From Cytophagales bacterium (GTDB lineage Bacteria > Bacteroidota > Bacteroidia > Cytophagales > Cyclobacteriaceae): a stretch of DNA of 64,000 nucleotides. Shown piece by piece: positions 19,478 through 28,290 of the stretch. The notes under the pieces were generated by a model. That model saw only the letters and a program-made list of their open reading frames with translations, did no database searches and was not told the origin of the DNA. Both the position numbers and the translations under genes were made by a program. The DNA is taken from positions 21,524 to 85,523 of the forward strand of contig JANYHW010000132.1 of assembly GCA_025358885.1 (NCBI GenBank). Reading direction: 5' to 3'. Within the stretch, counting starts at the first letter, position 1; each line of letters opens with the position of its first letter.

Positions 19478-19651
19478 ATGAGCAGATTGTTTAAAAAAGG
19501 CGAGCGAGTCCGCAGCAAGATTGATGGGAAGGTGATGGAAGTGCTCAAGTACTTCAAAAAGAACCTGGTAGAAGTGAAGTGGTTCGACCTCAACTCCAAA
19601 GAGGTGCATACCAACAAGGTGAAGGAAGACAAGCTCTCGAAAGCAGCTTAA
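19478..19651 (+). CDS. Small DUF2158/YodC-like protein
   Basis: A 57-residue frame starting MSRLFKKGERVRSKI and containing MEVLKYFKKNLVEVKWFD. The opening (F/L)KKG-x-x-V-x-x-K and the later V-x-V-x-W-F-D match the small DUF2158 (YodC-like) family, thought to be an SH3-like beta fold of unknown function. The ATG at 19478 is chosen because an ATG ten bases earlier gives only eight codons. It starts 15 bases after the HtrA stop and may share its transcript. No function is known. Confidence 0.7.
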   Translation: MSRLFKKGERVRSKIDGKVMEVLKYFKKNLVEVKWFDLNSKEVHTNKVKEDKLSKAA

Positions 19652-19763
19652 TTCCCCAAAGAATCTCCTGGCAGGGCTGTAGCCTGCGGTAATCTCCGCA
19701 AAGAATAACCTTGATGTTCAGGTAAGGGTTATTGAGTCTATCCACATAGACTTAAGTGCAATA

Positions 19764-19795
19764 TTGAGTTCGCTGAAAACAAACCACTAACTTTA
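19764..19795 (+). promoter_or_regulatory. Probable promoter of ispH
   Basis: TTG (19764-19766), 21 bases, then TAACTTTA (19788-19795), seven of eight bases of TAnnTTTG. The predicted start near 19801 leaves a leader of about 18 bases if translation begins at 19819, but over 140 bases if it begins at the GTG at 19942. Confidence 0.4.
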
Positions 19796-19818
19796 CGATT
19801 AGTCCTTAAACCCGTTTT

Positions 19819-21042
19819 ATCAAAAAATTCGAAATCCCGGCATACTACCGATCAGGCATCACCGGCCGGATCAAAGAACACCGAAGGGTTAAAGATCTAA
19901 GAAAGCAGGACTTCTCTCCTACGCTACTGGATTTTGGTCCTGTGCGGTTTATTCTCGCCCGTCATTTCGGCTTTTGCTATGGCGTGGAGAACGCGATCGA
20001 AATCAGTTACCGGGCATTGGAAGAGAATCCAAACAAGAAGGTGTATTTACTAAGCCAGATGATCCACAATCAGGAAGTCAATGCCGATTTACTGGAGCGC
20101 GGTATGAAATTCGTCATGGACACCGATGGCTCACCATTCATCCCATGGGAGAAGATAACCGGGGACGATGTGGTAATCATTCCAGCATTTGGGACTACCC
20201 GTGAAATAGAGAAGTTGCTTCAAGACAAAGGGGTTGCTGTAGAGCGTTATAACACCACCTGCCCTTTCGTAGAAAAAGTCTGGAACCGCGCTGAAAAGTT
20301 AGGCCAGGATAAGCATACCATTATCATCCACGGAAAACCCAACCACGAGGAAACGCGAGCGACTTTTTCCCACAGCGCAATCAATGGACCTTCGATAATT
20401 GTGCAGGATATGGAGGATGCCATTCAACTCGGCAGATTCATTCTTGAAAGTAAATCCAGATCTGACTTCTTTGCGGAGTTCAATGGAAAATATTCAACTG
20501 GGTTTGATCCCGACCGCGACCTGAAGAAAATCGGTGTCGTCAACCAGACTACTATGCTGGCTTCGGAAACGCAAGCCATTGCCGATTACTTTCGAAATCT
20601 GATGATTGGAAAATATGGTGAAGCAACCATAAGCGATCATTTCGCTGACACGCGGGATACCCTTTGCTATGCGACCAATGACAATCAGGATGCCACCTAC
20701 GAACTTTTGAAGACCTCCGCAGACCTTGCCGTTGTTGTGGGTGGGTACAACAGCTCCAACACCTCTCACATTGTTGAGCTCTGTGAAAGAAATTTTCCAA
20801 CGTATTTCATTAATTCTGAAACGGAGATCCAATCACGTGAAGAGATTCGTCATTTCAACTATCATACGAAAGAAAATAAAGTCACACGCGAATTCATGCC
20901 TGAAAAAAACCCTGTGACCCTAATCCTTACCAGTGGGGCTTCATGTCCGGATACCCTGGTGGACCGGGTGATGCTGAAACTGGCGGGATATTTTGAAGGA
21001 ACGCGAGAGGTGGATGAGGTGTTGAGAGACGTTGAGAGGTGA
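19819..21042 (+). CDS. ispH: 4-hydroxy-3-methylbut-2-enyl diphosphate reductase, long form
   Basis: Last enzyme of the MEP isoprenoid pathway, a [4Fe-4S] protein making IPP and DMAPP. The three cluster cysteines are seen in HFGFCYGVENA, NTTCPFVEKVW and SGASCPDTLVD. The long insert and HGKPNHEETRAT place it with the roughly 400-residue plant/cyanobacterial-type enzymes. The first standard start codon is GTG at 19942, but conserved-looking sequence (KKFEIPAYYRS to LLDFGPV) runs upstream in frame to a stop at 19807-19809, and the expected initiator position is ATC (19819). I therefore place the start there: 407 residues, with either a rare start codon or a base error. Confidence 0.85.
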   Translation: MKKFEIPAYYRSGITGRIKEHRRVKDLRKQDFSPTLLDFGPVRFILARHFGFCYGVENAIEISYRALEENPNKKVYLLSQMIHNQEVNADLLERGMKFVMDTDGSPFIPWEKITGDDVVIIPAFGTTREIEKLLQDKGVAVERYNTTCPFVEKVWNRAEKLGQDKHTIIIHGKPNHEETRATFSHSAINGPSIIVQDMEDAIQLGRFILESKSRSDFFAEFNGKYSTGFDPDRDLKKIGVVNQTTMLASETQAIADYFRNLMIGKYGEATISDHFADTRDTLCYATNDNQDATYELLKTSADLAVVVGGYNSSNTSHIVELCERNFPTYFINSETEIQSREEIRHFNYHTKENKVTREFMPEKNPVTLILTSGASCPDTLVDRVMLKLAGYFEGTREVDEVLRDVER

Positions 21043-21087
21043 GAAAAGTACCTTTAGCCAGTGCCTTTTATATTTTTGGTAGCAATT

Positions 21088-21507
21088 TCAAGATGGATGC
21101 TGTTTCCTGAGGCTCTTCATGCATGCTACGATCAGTTTCTTCAACACCTCAAGGTCAATATCTTCCAGTTTTTTGACATACACGCAAGCCGTTGATCCCT
21201 TGTGCTTGCCAAGTTTCTTTAACAATTCTTCCTTTTTTGGAAAAGGGCCGGTCAGGTAGATTACAAGGGAAGTACTTCGGGGAGAAAAACAGGCTATCGG
21301 CATGTCTCCCTCGTGTCCGCTCTCGTACTTGTAGTGATAGCTGCCAAAGCCGATGATGCTGGGACCCCACATAGTGGGCTCGAGCCCTGTAAGACTCTTG
21401 TAGATTTCAATCAATTGGTGCGCATCGTCTCGCTTCCTTTCATCAGCGATGGCTCCGATGAAACTGGCGACGGTTTTAGTAGTAGGAGCGGTCTTGTTTT
21501 TGGCCAT
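21088..21507 (-). CDS. DUF1801 domain protein
   Basis: A 139-residue soluble protein of the YdhG/DUF1801 family, function unknown. The family pattern is visible: V-x-x-F-(I/L) near residue 15, GLEPTMWGPSIIGFGSYHYKY, F-S-P-R and a long C-terminal helix after YVKKLEDIDLEVLKKLI. It lies 40 bases before the next minus-strand gene region; the two small genes (this and the VOC protein) may be transcribed together. Confidence 0.8.
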   Translation of the reverse strand: MAKNKTAPTTKTVASFIGAIADERKRDDAHQLIEIYKSLTGLEPTMWGPSIIGFGSYHYKYESGHEGDMPIACFSPRSTSLVIYLTGPFPKKEELLKKLGKHKGSTACVYVKKLEDIDLEVLKKLIVACMKSLRKQHPS

Positions 21508-21547
21508 GACTATTTACTTTGTTTAAAGGTTCAGTTACTATAAGGTA

Positions 21548-21916
21548 TCATTCTGTAAGTGAAAGTGTATTCCCATCAGGATCTTTAAACCAGGCAACTT
21601 TGGAACCTCCCGGGGATTTCCAAATTCCCAACTTATCCTGGTCAAGGGAGGAGTATCTCTCACATACAATACCTTTCTTGCTTAGTGATTTTATAGTTGA
21701 CACAATGTCAGCAACATTCCAACCCAGTATGGTAAATGAATGAGGTGTAAATTTCGGGACGATGGTTACCCGCAACAAAGTTCCGTTTGCATCAAACTCC
21801 AAAGCATAATTGTCCTCTGACAACAGCTTTAGTCCCAATATGTCTTTGTAAAATGATCTAGCCTCATCTGGTTTTACAGTAGGAACAAAGGCTTTAAGTT
21901 TTTTGTGAGCAAGCAT
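21548..21916 (-). CDS. VOC (glyoxalase/bleomycin-resistance fold) protein
   Basis: A 122-residue protein with one vicinal oxygen chelate module pair. It begins MLAHKKLKAFVPTVKPDEAR, then FYKDILGLKL, and ends WFKDPDGNTLSLTE, the standard opening and closing motifs of the family. I prefer this ATG (21916) over one 16 codons upstream because the fold begins here. The substrate cannot be inferred; it could be a lactoylglutathione lyase-like, dioxygenase-like or resistance protein. Confidence 0.8.
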   Translation of the reverse strand: MLAHKKLKAFVPTVKPDEARSFYKDILGLKLLSEDNYALEFDANGTLLRVTIVPKFTPHSFTILGWNVADIVSTIKSLSKKGIVCERYSSLDQDKLGIWKSPGGSKVAWFKDPDGNTLSLTE

Positions 21917-22213
21917 GATTAAATCATTCGTTCTCAAAGGTTCAGGCAACCGATCATCCTTCAATATAATGATTTCAAAAAGTCTTATGGATGACGATGC
22001 GATAGAATGGGTCGCCCCGATAGGACTTATCCATTCAATCGATTCCTATTTCTACCCATATTGCCTCATTACGTGACTTTGGCAAGAACAAAGCCCCGCG
22101 GGGGACTGTATATTCCTGGGGCCATCTAAATGCAAATTGATCAATCACAAACTCCTTATAAAAAAATCCATCTATTCCTCCCATCCATTGAATACCCCAT
22201 CCTACTTTGCAGG

Positions 22214-24280
22214 ATGTTTCGTTGGGTCACCTCTGCATTTGTATTGTTGTCTCTTTGCTCCATGGCCCAAGAGCCTGTTCCTGCCATCAAAGACACCACC
22301 CGCACCCTCAACGAAGTGGTGGTGCAGGCCTACGCCGCCGATCGTCCACAAGGGGTGGTGCCAGCAACCCTCGGAGTCATCAAGGAACATGAACTAAACC
22401 GCTTTGGTAATGTGTCGCTGCTGCCAGCCGTGAACATGGTGCCGGGGGTCAGGATGGAAGAACGCTCCCCGGGAAGCTACCGGTTTTCCATCCGCGGAAG
22501 TTCCTTGCGCTCGCCGTTTGGGGTCCGCAACGTAAAATTTTACTGGAACGGATTGCCTCTGACTGATGGAGGTGGCAATACCTACCTCAACCTGCTTGAC
22601 TTCAATGCGGTAGGCAGCATGGAAATTATCAAAGGACCCGGTGGAAGTTTGTATGGAGCGGGGACGGGTGGTGTTGTGTTACTGCAGTCACCAAAAATGG
22701 CTGCGTCGGACCTGAACTATTCAGTTCTCGGTGGAAGTTACGGTTTGCTTCGCGCACAAGGTGGCGGCACCATTATTCAATCTGAAAAATTTCAAATGGA
22801 CCTTCGCATTGGCTATCAAAAGGCGGATGGATACCGCCAGCAAACCAATATGAATCGCCTGATGGGTGCACTGGATTGGCAAAATATCCTATCCCCAAAA
22901 AGCACATTGAAGGGTACGATATTTTCCACGCAGTTGTATTATCAAACACCTGGTGGGCTGACGCTGGCGCAGTACAATGCTGATCCACAGCAAGCGCGAC
23001 CCTCTACTCCTGCTGCACCTGGGGCTGTAGATCAGCAGGCCGCAGTAACCAACAAGACATCTTATGGAGGCTTAACTTTCGAGCACCTATGGAGTGATCA
23101 TTGGGCCTCACACATTGGTATGTTTGGTTCAGTCACCAATTTCACCAACCCTACGATCCGCAATTATGAAATCCGCCTGGAAGAAAACTGGGGTGGTCGT
23201 GCGGACACTCAATATGAATTTGCAAAACAATCCTGGAGAGGCAAGCTCACCTTGGGTGCAGAATATCAACATTTCTTTTCGCCGGATGCTGTGTACGACA
23301 ATAACCTTGGGGTGCAAGGGAATGTCCAGACCGATGACAGGCTCCGATCACAAATATTTCTTGGCTTTGCTCAGGCGGAGTTGGACCTACCAAAAGATTT
23401 CTATCTGACCATTGGAGCCAGCGGCAACTTTATTAAGTATGATTTCCTGCGGATATCCGTTACGCCAGAGATTAGTCAGCAAAGAAATTTTTCTCCTGTG
23501 TTGTCTCCCCGAGTGGCGTTGCTGAAGAAAATAGCTCCCGGGTTGTCTGCTTATGGCAGCATCAGTAGTGGATTCTCACCGCCATCCCTGGCGGAGGTAA
23601 GGCCTTCCACAGGCGCATTCAACAACACACTGAATCCGGAAATGGGCACGAGCTATGAGGTCGGAGTCAAGGGAATGCTGTTCAACATCTTCCAGGTGAA
23701 TTTCGCCCTATACGATTTTCAACTCAAGGAAACCATTGTTATCCAGCGCGATGCCAGCGGTGCAGATTATTTTGTTAACGCAGGGGCAACTTCCCAAAAA
23801 GGAGCCGAGGTCATGGTGAATTGGTCCAGGGTTTATTCTTCCGGTAAGATTTCATCCCTGCGGGCATGGACCAGCTATACCTACAACAAATATAGATTCA
23901 AAGATTACGTGAATGATGGCAAAGACTACTCCGGCAATGCACTCACCGGTGTGCCGCCTGCCACACTCGCGCTGGGTGCTGACATTGCTTTTCAAATGGG
24001 TCTTTATGCCAATCTCACCGCCTACTATAGTGACGGTCTTCCATTAAATGACGCCAACACGGACTATGCGATGGATTATTTTCTTCTGGGGACCCGCCTT
24101 GGATACCGCCTGCATGGAAAAGTACCGGTTGATTTTTTTGTCGGCGTGGACAATGCCCTTGATATTAAGTACAGCCTCGGAAATGACTTGAATGCAACGG
24201 GAGGTCGTTACTACAATACGGCCCCCGGAAGGAACTTTTATGTAGGATTGACTGCCAAACTACCTTCTGCCCCGAGGTAA
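22214..24280 (+). CDS. TonB-dependent outer-membrane receptor
   Basis: Outer-membrane beta-barrel taking up a ligand with TonB energy. The ATG at 22214 gives 688 residues with a signal peptide cleaved after SMA, leaving Gln as first residue. A TonB-box-like segment (TLNEVVVQAYA) precedes a plug domain with SIRGSSLRSPFGVRNVKFYWNGLPLTDGGG and EIIKGPGGSLYGAGTGGVV; the barrel fills the rest and ends in FYVGLTAKLPSAPR. It has no SusD partner, so siderophore, metal or vitamin transport is more likely than glycan uptake. An upstream ATG (22130) would add 28 residues that do not look like a signal peptide. Confidence 0.92.
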   Translation: MFRWVTSAFVLLSLCSMAQEPVPAIKDTTRTLNEVVVQAYAADRPQGVVPATLGVIKEHELNRFGNVSLLPAVNMVPGVRMEERSPGSYRFSIRGSSLRSPFGVRNVKFYWNGLPLTDGGGNTYLNLLDFNAVGSMEIIKGPGGSLYGAGTGGVVLLQSPKMAASDLNYSVLGGSYGLLRAQGGGTIIQSEKFQMDLRIGYQKADGYRQQTNMNRLMGALDWQNILSPKSTLKGTIFSTQLYYQTPGGLTLAQYNADPQQARPSTPAAPGAVDQQAAVTNKTSYGGLTFEHLWSDHWASHIGMFGSVTNFTNPTIRNYEIRLEENWGGRADTQYEFAKQSWRGKLTLGAEYQHFFSPDAVYDNNLGVQGNVQTDDRLRSQIFLGFAQAELDLPKDFYLTIGASGNFIKYDFLRISVTPEISQQRNFSPVLSPRVALLKKIAPGLSAYGSISSGFSPPSLAEVRPSTGAFNNTLNPEMGTSYEVGVKGMLFNIFQVNFALYDFQLKETIVIQRDASGADYFVNAGATSQKGAEVMVNWSRVYSSGKISSLRAWTSYTYNKYRFKDYVNDGKDYSGNALTGVPPATLALGADIAFQMGLYANLTAYYSDGLPLNDANTDYAMDYFLLGTRLGYRLHGKVPVDFFVGVDNALDIKYSLGNDLNATGGRYYNTAPGRNFYVGLTAKLPSAPR

Positions 24281-24289
24281 TCGCTTCCT

Positions 24290-24670
24290 TCAGAGTGATG
24301 CTTTATTGACAACCTTCCTGTCAATCCATTGCAGTCCGAGGATAAAGGCTGCGCCGAAAATCAACAGCCCCGAATAACCCGAAATAAATTTCAGTGCACC
24401 AAAGTCCATTTTAAAACCGGTCATGCCTACGGCAATTCCACCCGCTATGACGAAGGACACTAACCCCGCGTAAAGCCAAAACATTTCCCGTGCAGAGGAC
24501 TTTTCAGAACGCGCCTCCATTCGACGGAGCACACGGTCAGCAAAGCCGGAAGGCAATTCATATGCAGGTTGCCGTTTAAGAGCATTGAAGACCGTGCGAT
24601 AGGCTTGTTCTTCCGAGCCGTTGCCCGCGAGTCCCTGCTCGATGTTATGTTGTATTTCTTCCTCGCTCAT
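24290..24670 (-). CDS. Probable anti-sigma factor, two-helix membrane protein
   Basis: A 126-residue protein with a soluble N-terminal part (about 1-62) and two hydrophobic helices (about 64-84 and 92-112). It is not a recognised zinc-binding anti-sigma factor: no His/Cys cluster is seen. It overlaps the ECF sigma gene by four bases (ATGA), and co-translation with the sigma factor is the main reason for calling it a likely membrane-bound anti-sigma factor. Confidence 0.6.
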   Translation of the reverse strand: MSEEEIQHNIEQGLAGNGSEEQAYRTVFNALKRQPAYELPSGFADRVLRRMEARSEKSSAREMFWLYAGLVSFVIAGGIAVGMTGFKMDFGALKFISGYSGLLIFGAAFILGLQWIDRKVVNKASL

Positions 24671-25248
24671 ATTCCTTTCTCTTCCTGGCCCAGGTGCATT
24701 GCCACTTTTTCCTTCAACAAGTTTCTCGCCCTGAACAAATAATTTTTCACTGTTCCCTCCGGCATCTCTGTCACTAAACCAATCTCTGCATAGTTCATGC
24801 CTTCCAGGTGATACAAAGTAAGTACACTTTTATATTGTACAGGCAATTGTTCAATTAATTTTATTACCCATTCTTCCAAATCTTTTTCTGACAAGATCTC
24901 TTCCGGATCTTCCGCCTCCACAAACTTCTCGGCCCAGGTTTCGTCTTCCGGCCATTCGGCAAACTCCATCTTTTGCTTCCGCATGTGGTTGATGGCATGG
25001 CGGTAGGCAATAGTAGCAATCCATGTACTGAGTCTCGACTGAAAATTGAACTCCGAAATCTTGTCAAAGACCTTCAGAAACACGTCCTGGCAGAGTTCCT
25101 CACGGTCTTCGGCGCTTTTTATCAGCCTGCCAACCATGTGGGCCACGAGCTTCTCGTTCTGCTGAATTAGCAGCCGAAACGCCCGTTTATCTCCGTTTTT
25201 TACCCTGGAGACAAAGGCCCGATCATCTGTCATTTTAAGGTTGGACAC
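24667..25248 (-). CDS. ECF RNA polymerase sigma factor
   Basis: Extracytoplasmic-function sigma factor of 193 residues. Region 2 is seen in EDREELCQDVFLKVFDKISEF and FQSRLSTWIATIAYRHAINHMRK, an acidic linker follows (about 105-130), and region 4 is VLTLYHLEGMNYAEIGLVTE followed by MPEGTVKNYLFRARNLLKEK. It is the first gene of a two-gene unit with the probable anti-sigma factor. M6 is an alternative start. Confidence 0.93.
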   Translation of the reverse strand: MSNLKMTDDRAFVSRVKNGDKRAFRLLIQQNEKLVAHMVGRLIKSAEDREELCQDVFLKVFDKISEFNFQSRLSTWIATIAYRHAINHMRKQKMEFAEWPEDETWAEKFVEAEDPEEILSEKDLEEWVIKLIEQLPVQYKSVLTLYHLEGMNYAEIGLVTEMPEGTVKNYLFRARNLLKEKVAMHLGQEEKGI

Positions 25249-25412
25249 TAAAATACCTTTGGATGTTGCAGAAAGTACGGATTTTTTAATGCCTGGACCA
25301 CAATTTCACTACCCTCCTCCGACAGTTCAATTCACTCAAAAAATAATCAACCTCCCTGCAACATCCCCAACCGCATGGGTGTCTTACCTCCCAAAACAAA
25401 AAACAATTAGCC

Positions 25413-25769
25413 ATGGACAATTCCTTAAGAGAAGTATTGATGCCTATAACCATATTCGGTAGTTTCGGCACGGCCGTTTATTTTTTTACAAAAGTGATGA
25501 CCGACTACCTGCTCAAGAAGAAAATGGTGGACAAAGGTTTTGTAAATGAAGACACCCAGGCCATCTTTAAACAGCATATCGTCAAGGACAATAAATTCAC
25601 TTCTCTCAAATGGGGGCTAATCATCTTCTTTGCAGGGATGTCTTTGATCATCATGGAGTATATTCCTGCGAGACCGGAGTCTCCCCTGCCCTACGGACTG
25701 TTTGCCGTCTCTGTCTCCCTGGGGTTTCTTATTTACTATTTCATGGTAAAGAAAGATTCCAAAGAATAA
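25413..25769 (+). CDS. Small membrane protein, DUF6249-like
   Basis: A 118-residue protein with three predicted membrane helices (about 8-30, 68-84 and 92-110) and a charged loop with KKKMVDKGFVNEDTQAIF. The layout resembles DUF6249 proteins of Bacteroidetes, often encoded near ECF sigma factors. The sigma gene here is divergent, 164 bases away. An exact TAnnTTTG (25254-25261) lies in that gap but far upstream and without a -33 partner. Function unknown. Confidence 0.65.
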   Translation: MDNSLREVLMPITIFGSFGTAVYFFTKVMTDYLLKKKMVDKGFVNEDTQAIFKQHIVKDNKFTSLKWGLIIFFAGMSLIIMEYIPARPESPLPYGLFAVSVSLGFLIYYFMVKKDSKE

Positions 25770-25790
25770 ACCTGTAACAATTCAAATAAA

Positions 25791-25819
25791 GGGCCGTCTT
25801 GTGGATGGCCTGTTTTTTT
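25791..25819 (+). terminator. Terminator after the DUF6249-like gene
   Basis: GGCCGTC and GATGGCC form a 7-base stem (one G-T wobble), followed by TGTTTTTTT, 20 bases after the stop codon and 20 bases before the permease ATG. Confidence 0.78.
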
Positions 25820-25838
25820 CACCATCAAGAGAATTCGC

Positions 25839-28259
25839 ATGCTCAAGAATTACTTCAAAACTGCACTGAGAAGCCTTAGCCGCCACAGGTTCTTTTCTTT
25901 CATCAATATTTTCGGTCTCGCCATCAGCATGTCCGTTTGCATGGGCATCATCATGCTGGTGGCCGACCAAATGATGTATGATCGATATAACACAAAGCGC
26001 GACCGCATCTATCGTGTGAATACTATTCCATTAGGCAAGGAAGGTCAGGAATTCACGGAGATGGCGACGACCACGCTGCCACTCAAGCAGGAACTTCTCG
26101 AAAACTACACCGGAGTTGAAAAGGCTGTACGCATCAGCCGGGGCTTTGCGAATAACTGGATTGAATTTGATCAGAACGTAAACATACCCGTGGCCGGATA
26201 TTACGCTGACCCGGAAGTGCTGGAGGTATTTCAATACGAACTTGAATACGGCAACTCAAAAACTGCACTGATAGAACCTTACACAGTTGTCTTGACAAAG
26301 GCCGCCGCTAAGAAATTGTTTCGACAAGAAAATCCGGTTGGCGAGTCTTTCAAGGTGGGCGATAAAGGAACCTATAAAGTTACCGGCGTCCTGAAGGACA
26401 CCAATCATAAATCGCATATAGTGTTTGATGCGTTGGCCAGCATGGCATCTGTAAAGAGTCTGGAAACAGGAGACAAACGCGAAAAAAGTCTGGATAACTG
26501 GTACAACTATACGTCGGGATGGATTTATCTCCTTCTTGAAGAAGGAAAGGCCCCGGCGGATATTATTCCTAACCTCGAGAAAATTCAGGCGAATCATTTT
26601 ACCACCCTCACCAACCCGGACACCCAACGCAAAGTAAGGTATGCTTTACAAAACATAATGAACATTACTCCCGGCCCGTTCATCAATAACCCAATAGGTC
26701 CATTCTTGCCATGGATGTTTATTTACTTCTTTGCGGGACTTGCGGGTGTCGTGATGCTAACCTCGTGTTTCAACTTCACCAACCTGTCCATAGCCCGTTC
26801 CCTTACCCGTGCGCGGGAGATTGGCGTGCGCAAGGTAACTGGTGCCATGCGCTGGCAGATATTTGTGCAATTTCTGACTGAGTCCATCCTGGTGGCCCTG
26901 TTTTCGCTGGTTGCGGCATTCCTTCTGCTTGTGCTGGTGAAGCCCCTTATGATGAAGTTGAGTTTCGCCCGTATGATGAAGTGGAACCTGGAAGCCAACT
27001 ATTACGTTTACGGGGTCTTCTTTCTCTTTGCCCTCATCGTGGGAATCCTCGCCGGTATTTTCCCTGCCATTGTGCTAAGTGGCTTTCAGCCGGTAAAAGT
27101 GCTAAAAAGTCTCAACTCAATTAAGCTCTTCTCAAACATGGGTTTGCGAAAAGCCTTGTTAATCTCCCAGTTCACCTTTTCCCTGATCTTCATTCTAACG
27201 GTCATAGTAGTATTCAATCAACTGAATCTCTTTATGCGCGCCGACCACGGATTCAGCATGGAGAATAAAATTATTGTTCAATTGAACGATACATCACCAG
27301 ACGCCCTGAAGACGGAATTGCTCAAACACAACAACATCGAAAGTGTTTCTGCGGCATCGCACATTCCGGCCGCAGGAACCCAATATGGGGCAGGGTTTAA
27401 GAAATCACTGGATGAAAAAGACTGGACTGAGTTGTACTACTATGCAGTGGATGAGGACTATCTGAAGAACATTGATGTTCCACTGGTGGCAGGCCGGTAC
27501 TTCGCTGCCGCGGATGGGGCGTCAAATAAAAACTTCATCGTCGTCAATGAAAAAACGGTGGAGACGTTTCACCTGGGAGCACCCCTTGATGCCATAGGCC
27601 AGGAAATCATTTATAAAAATGACTCTTCAAAGAGAAAGATTATCGGGGTGGTCAAAGACTATAATCATCAAATGCTCATGGAGAAAATTGATGCCATGGT
27701 CCTGATCGTCGATCCAAAACAATATTATCTCCTGCAAATAAAATATTCTGGCAGTTATGAAGGAGCTGTCGCAGCAGTTGAAGAAGCCTGGACGAAAATC
27801 AACCCCAACCTGAAGGTCGACTATAAAGATTTTGCCAATGAGGTCCACAAACTTTATGACCTCCTGTTTGGTGATATTGTCCATGTGATGGGTGTTGTTT
27901 CCTTTTTGGCCATTTTGATTTCCTGCCTCGGCTTGCTGGGCATGGCAACCTACAGCACGGAGACGCGCATTAAAGAAATTTCCATTCGTAAAGTTTTGGG
28001 GAGCAGCAATGGATCATTGGTGTATTTGCTTTCAAAAGGTTTTATCGCAATCCTGTTGATTGCGATAGCGATTGCGGTCCCGGCTGCCTATTTCCTGAAC
28101 AACATGTGGTTAGAACTTCTCGCGTATCACGTGACCATTGATGTTTCGGTTATATTCCTCGGCGTATTTGTTCTGATTGTTTTCGGGGTCTTAACCATAG
28201 GTTCGCAGACGTGGAGGGCGACTTTTGTTAATCCCGTGGAAAATTTGAAGAGTGAGTGA
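25839..28259 (+). CDS. FtsX/MacB-type ABC transporter permease
   Basis: An 806-residue membrane protein with the Bacteroidetes duplicated FtsX layout: N-terminal helix after MLKNYFKTALRSLSRHRFFSFI, large periplasmic MacB-like domain (about 50-280), a first FtsX helix bundle with TRAREIGVRKVTGA, a second N-terminal-like helix (LRKALLISQFTFSLIFILTV), another periplasmic domain, and a second FtsX bundle with STETRIKEISIRKVLGSS. No ATP-binding gene is adjacent, which is common for this group; an ATPase must be supplied from elsewhere. Export or lipoprotein handling are possible roles. Confidence 0.9.
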   Translation: MLKNYFKTALRSLSRHRFFSFINIFGLAISMSVCMGIIMLVADQMMYDRYNTKRDRIYRVNTIPLGKEGQEFTEMATTTLPLKQELLENYTGVEKAVRISRGFANNWIEFDQNVNIPVAGYYADPEVLEVFQYELEYGNSKTALIEPYTVVLTKAAAKKLFRQENPVGESFKVGDKGTYKVTGVLKDTNHKSHIVFDALASMASVKSLETGDKREKSLDNWYNYTSGWIYLLLEEGKAPADIIPNLEKIQANHFTTLTNPDTQRKVRYALQNIMNITPGPFINNPIGPFLPWMFIYFFAGLAGVVMLTSCFNFTNLSIARSLTRAREIGVRKVTGAMRWQIFVQFLTESILVALFSLVAAFLLLVLVKPLMMKLSFARMMKWNLEANYYVYGVFFLFALIVGILAGIFPAIVLSGFQPVKVLKSLNSIKLFSNMGLRKALLISQFTFSLIFILTVIVVFNQLNLFMRADHGFSMENKIIVQLNDTSPDALKTELLKHNNIESVSAASHIPAAGTQYGAGFKKSLDEKDWTELYYYAVDEDYLKNIDVPLVAGRYFAAADGASNKNFIVVNEKTVETFHLGAPLDAIGQEIIYKNDSSKRKIIGVVKDYNHQMLMEKIDAMVLIVDPKQYYLLQIKYSGSYEGAVAAVEEAWTKINPNLKVDYKDFANEVHKLYDLLFGDIVHVMGVVSFLAILISCLGLLGMATYSTETRIKEISIRKVLGSSNGSLVYLLSKGFIAILLIAIAIAVPAAYFLNNMWLELLAYHVTIDVSVIFLGVFVLIVFGVLTIGSQTWRATFVNPVENLKSE

Positions 28260-28290
28260 ACTCCTCAGGCCCCACCTGGTGGAGTGAGGT

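Noticed and set aside
22203..22209. TACTTTG before the TonB receptor ATG at 22214
   Set aside because: It has one base too few for TAnnTTTG and would start transcription at the start codon itself.
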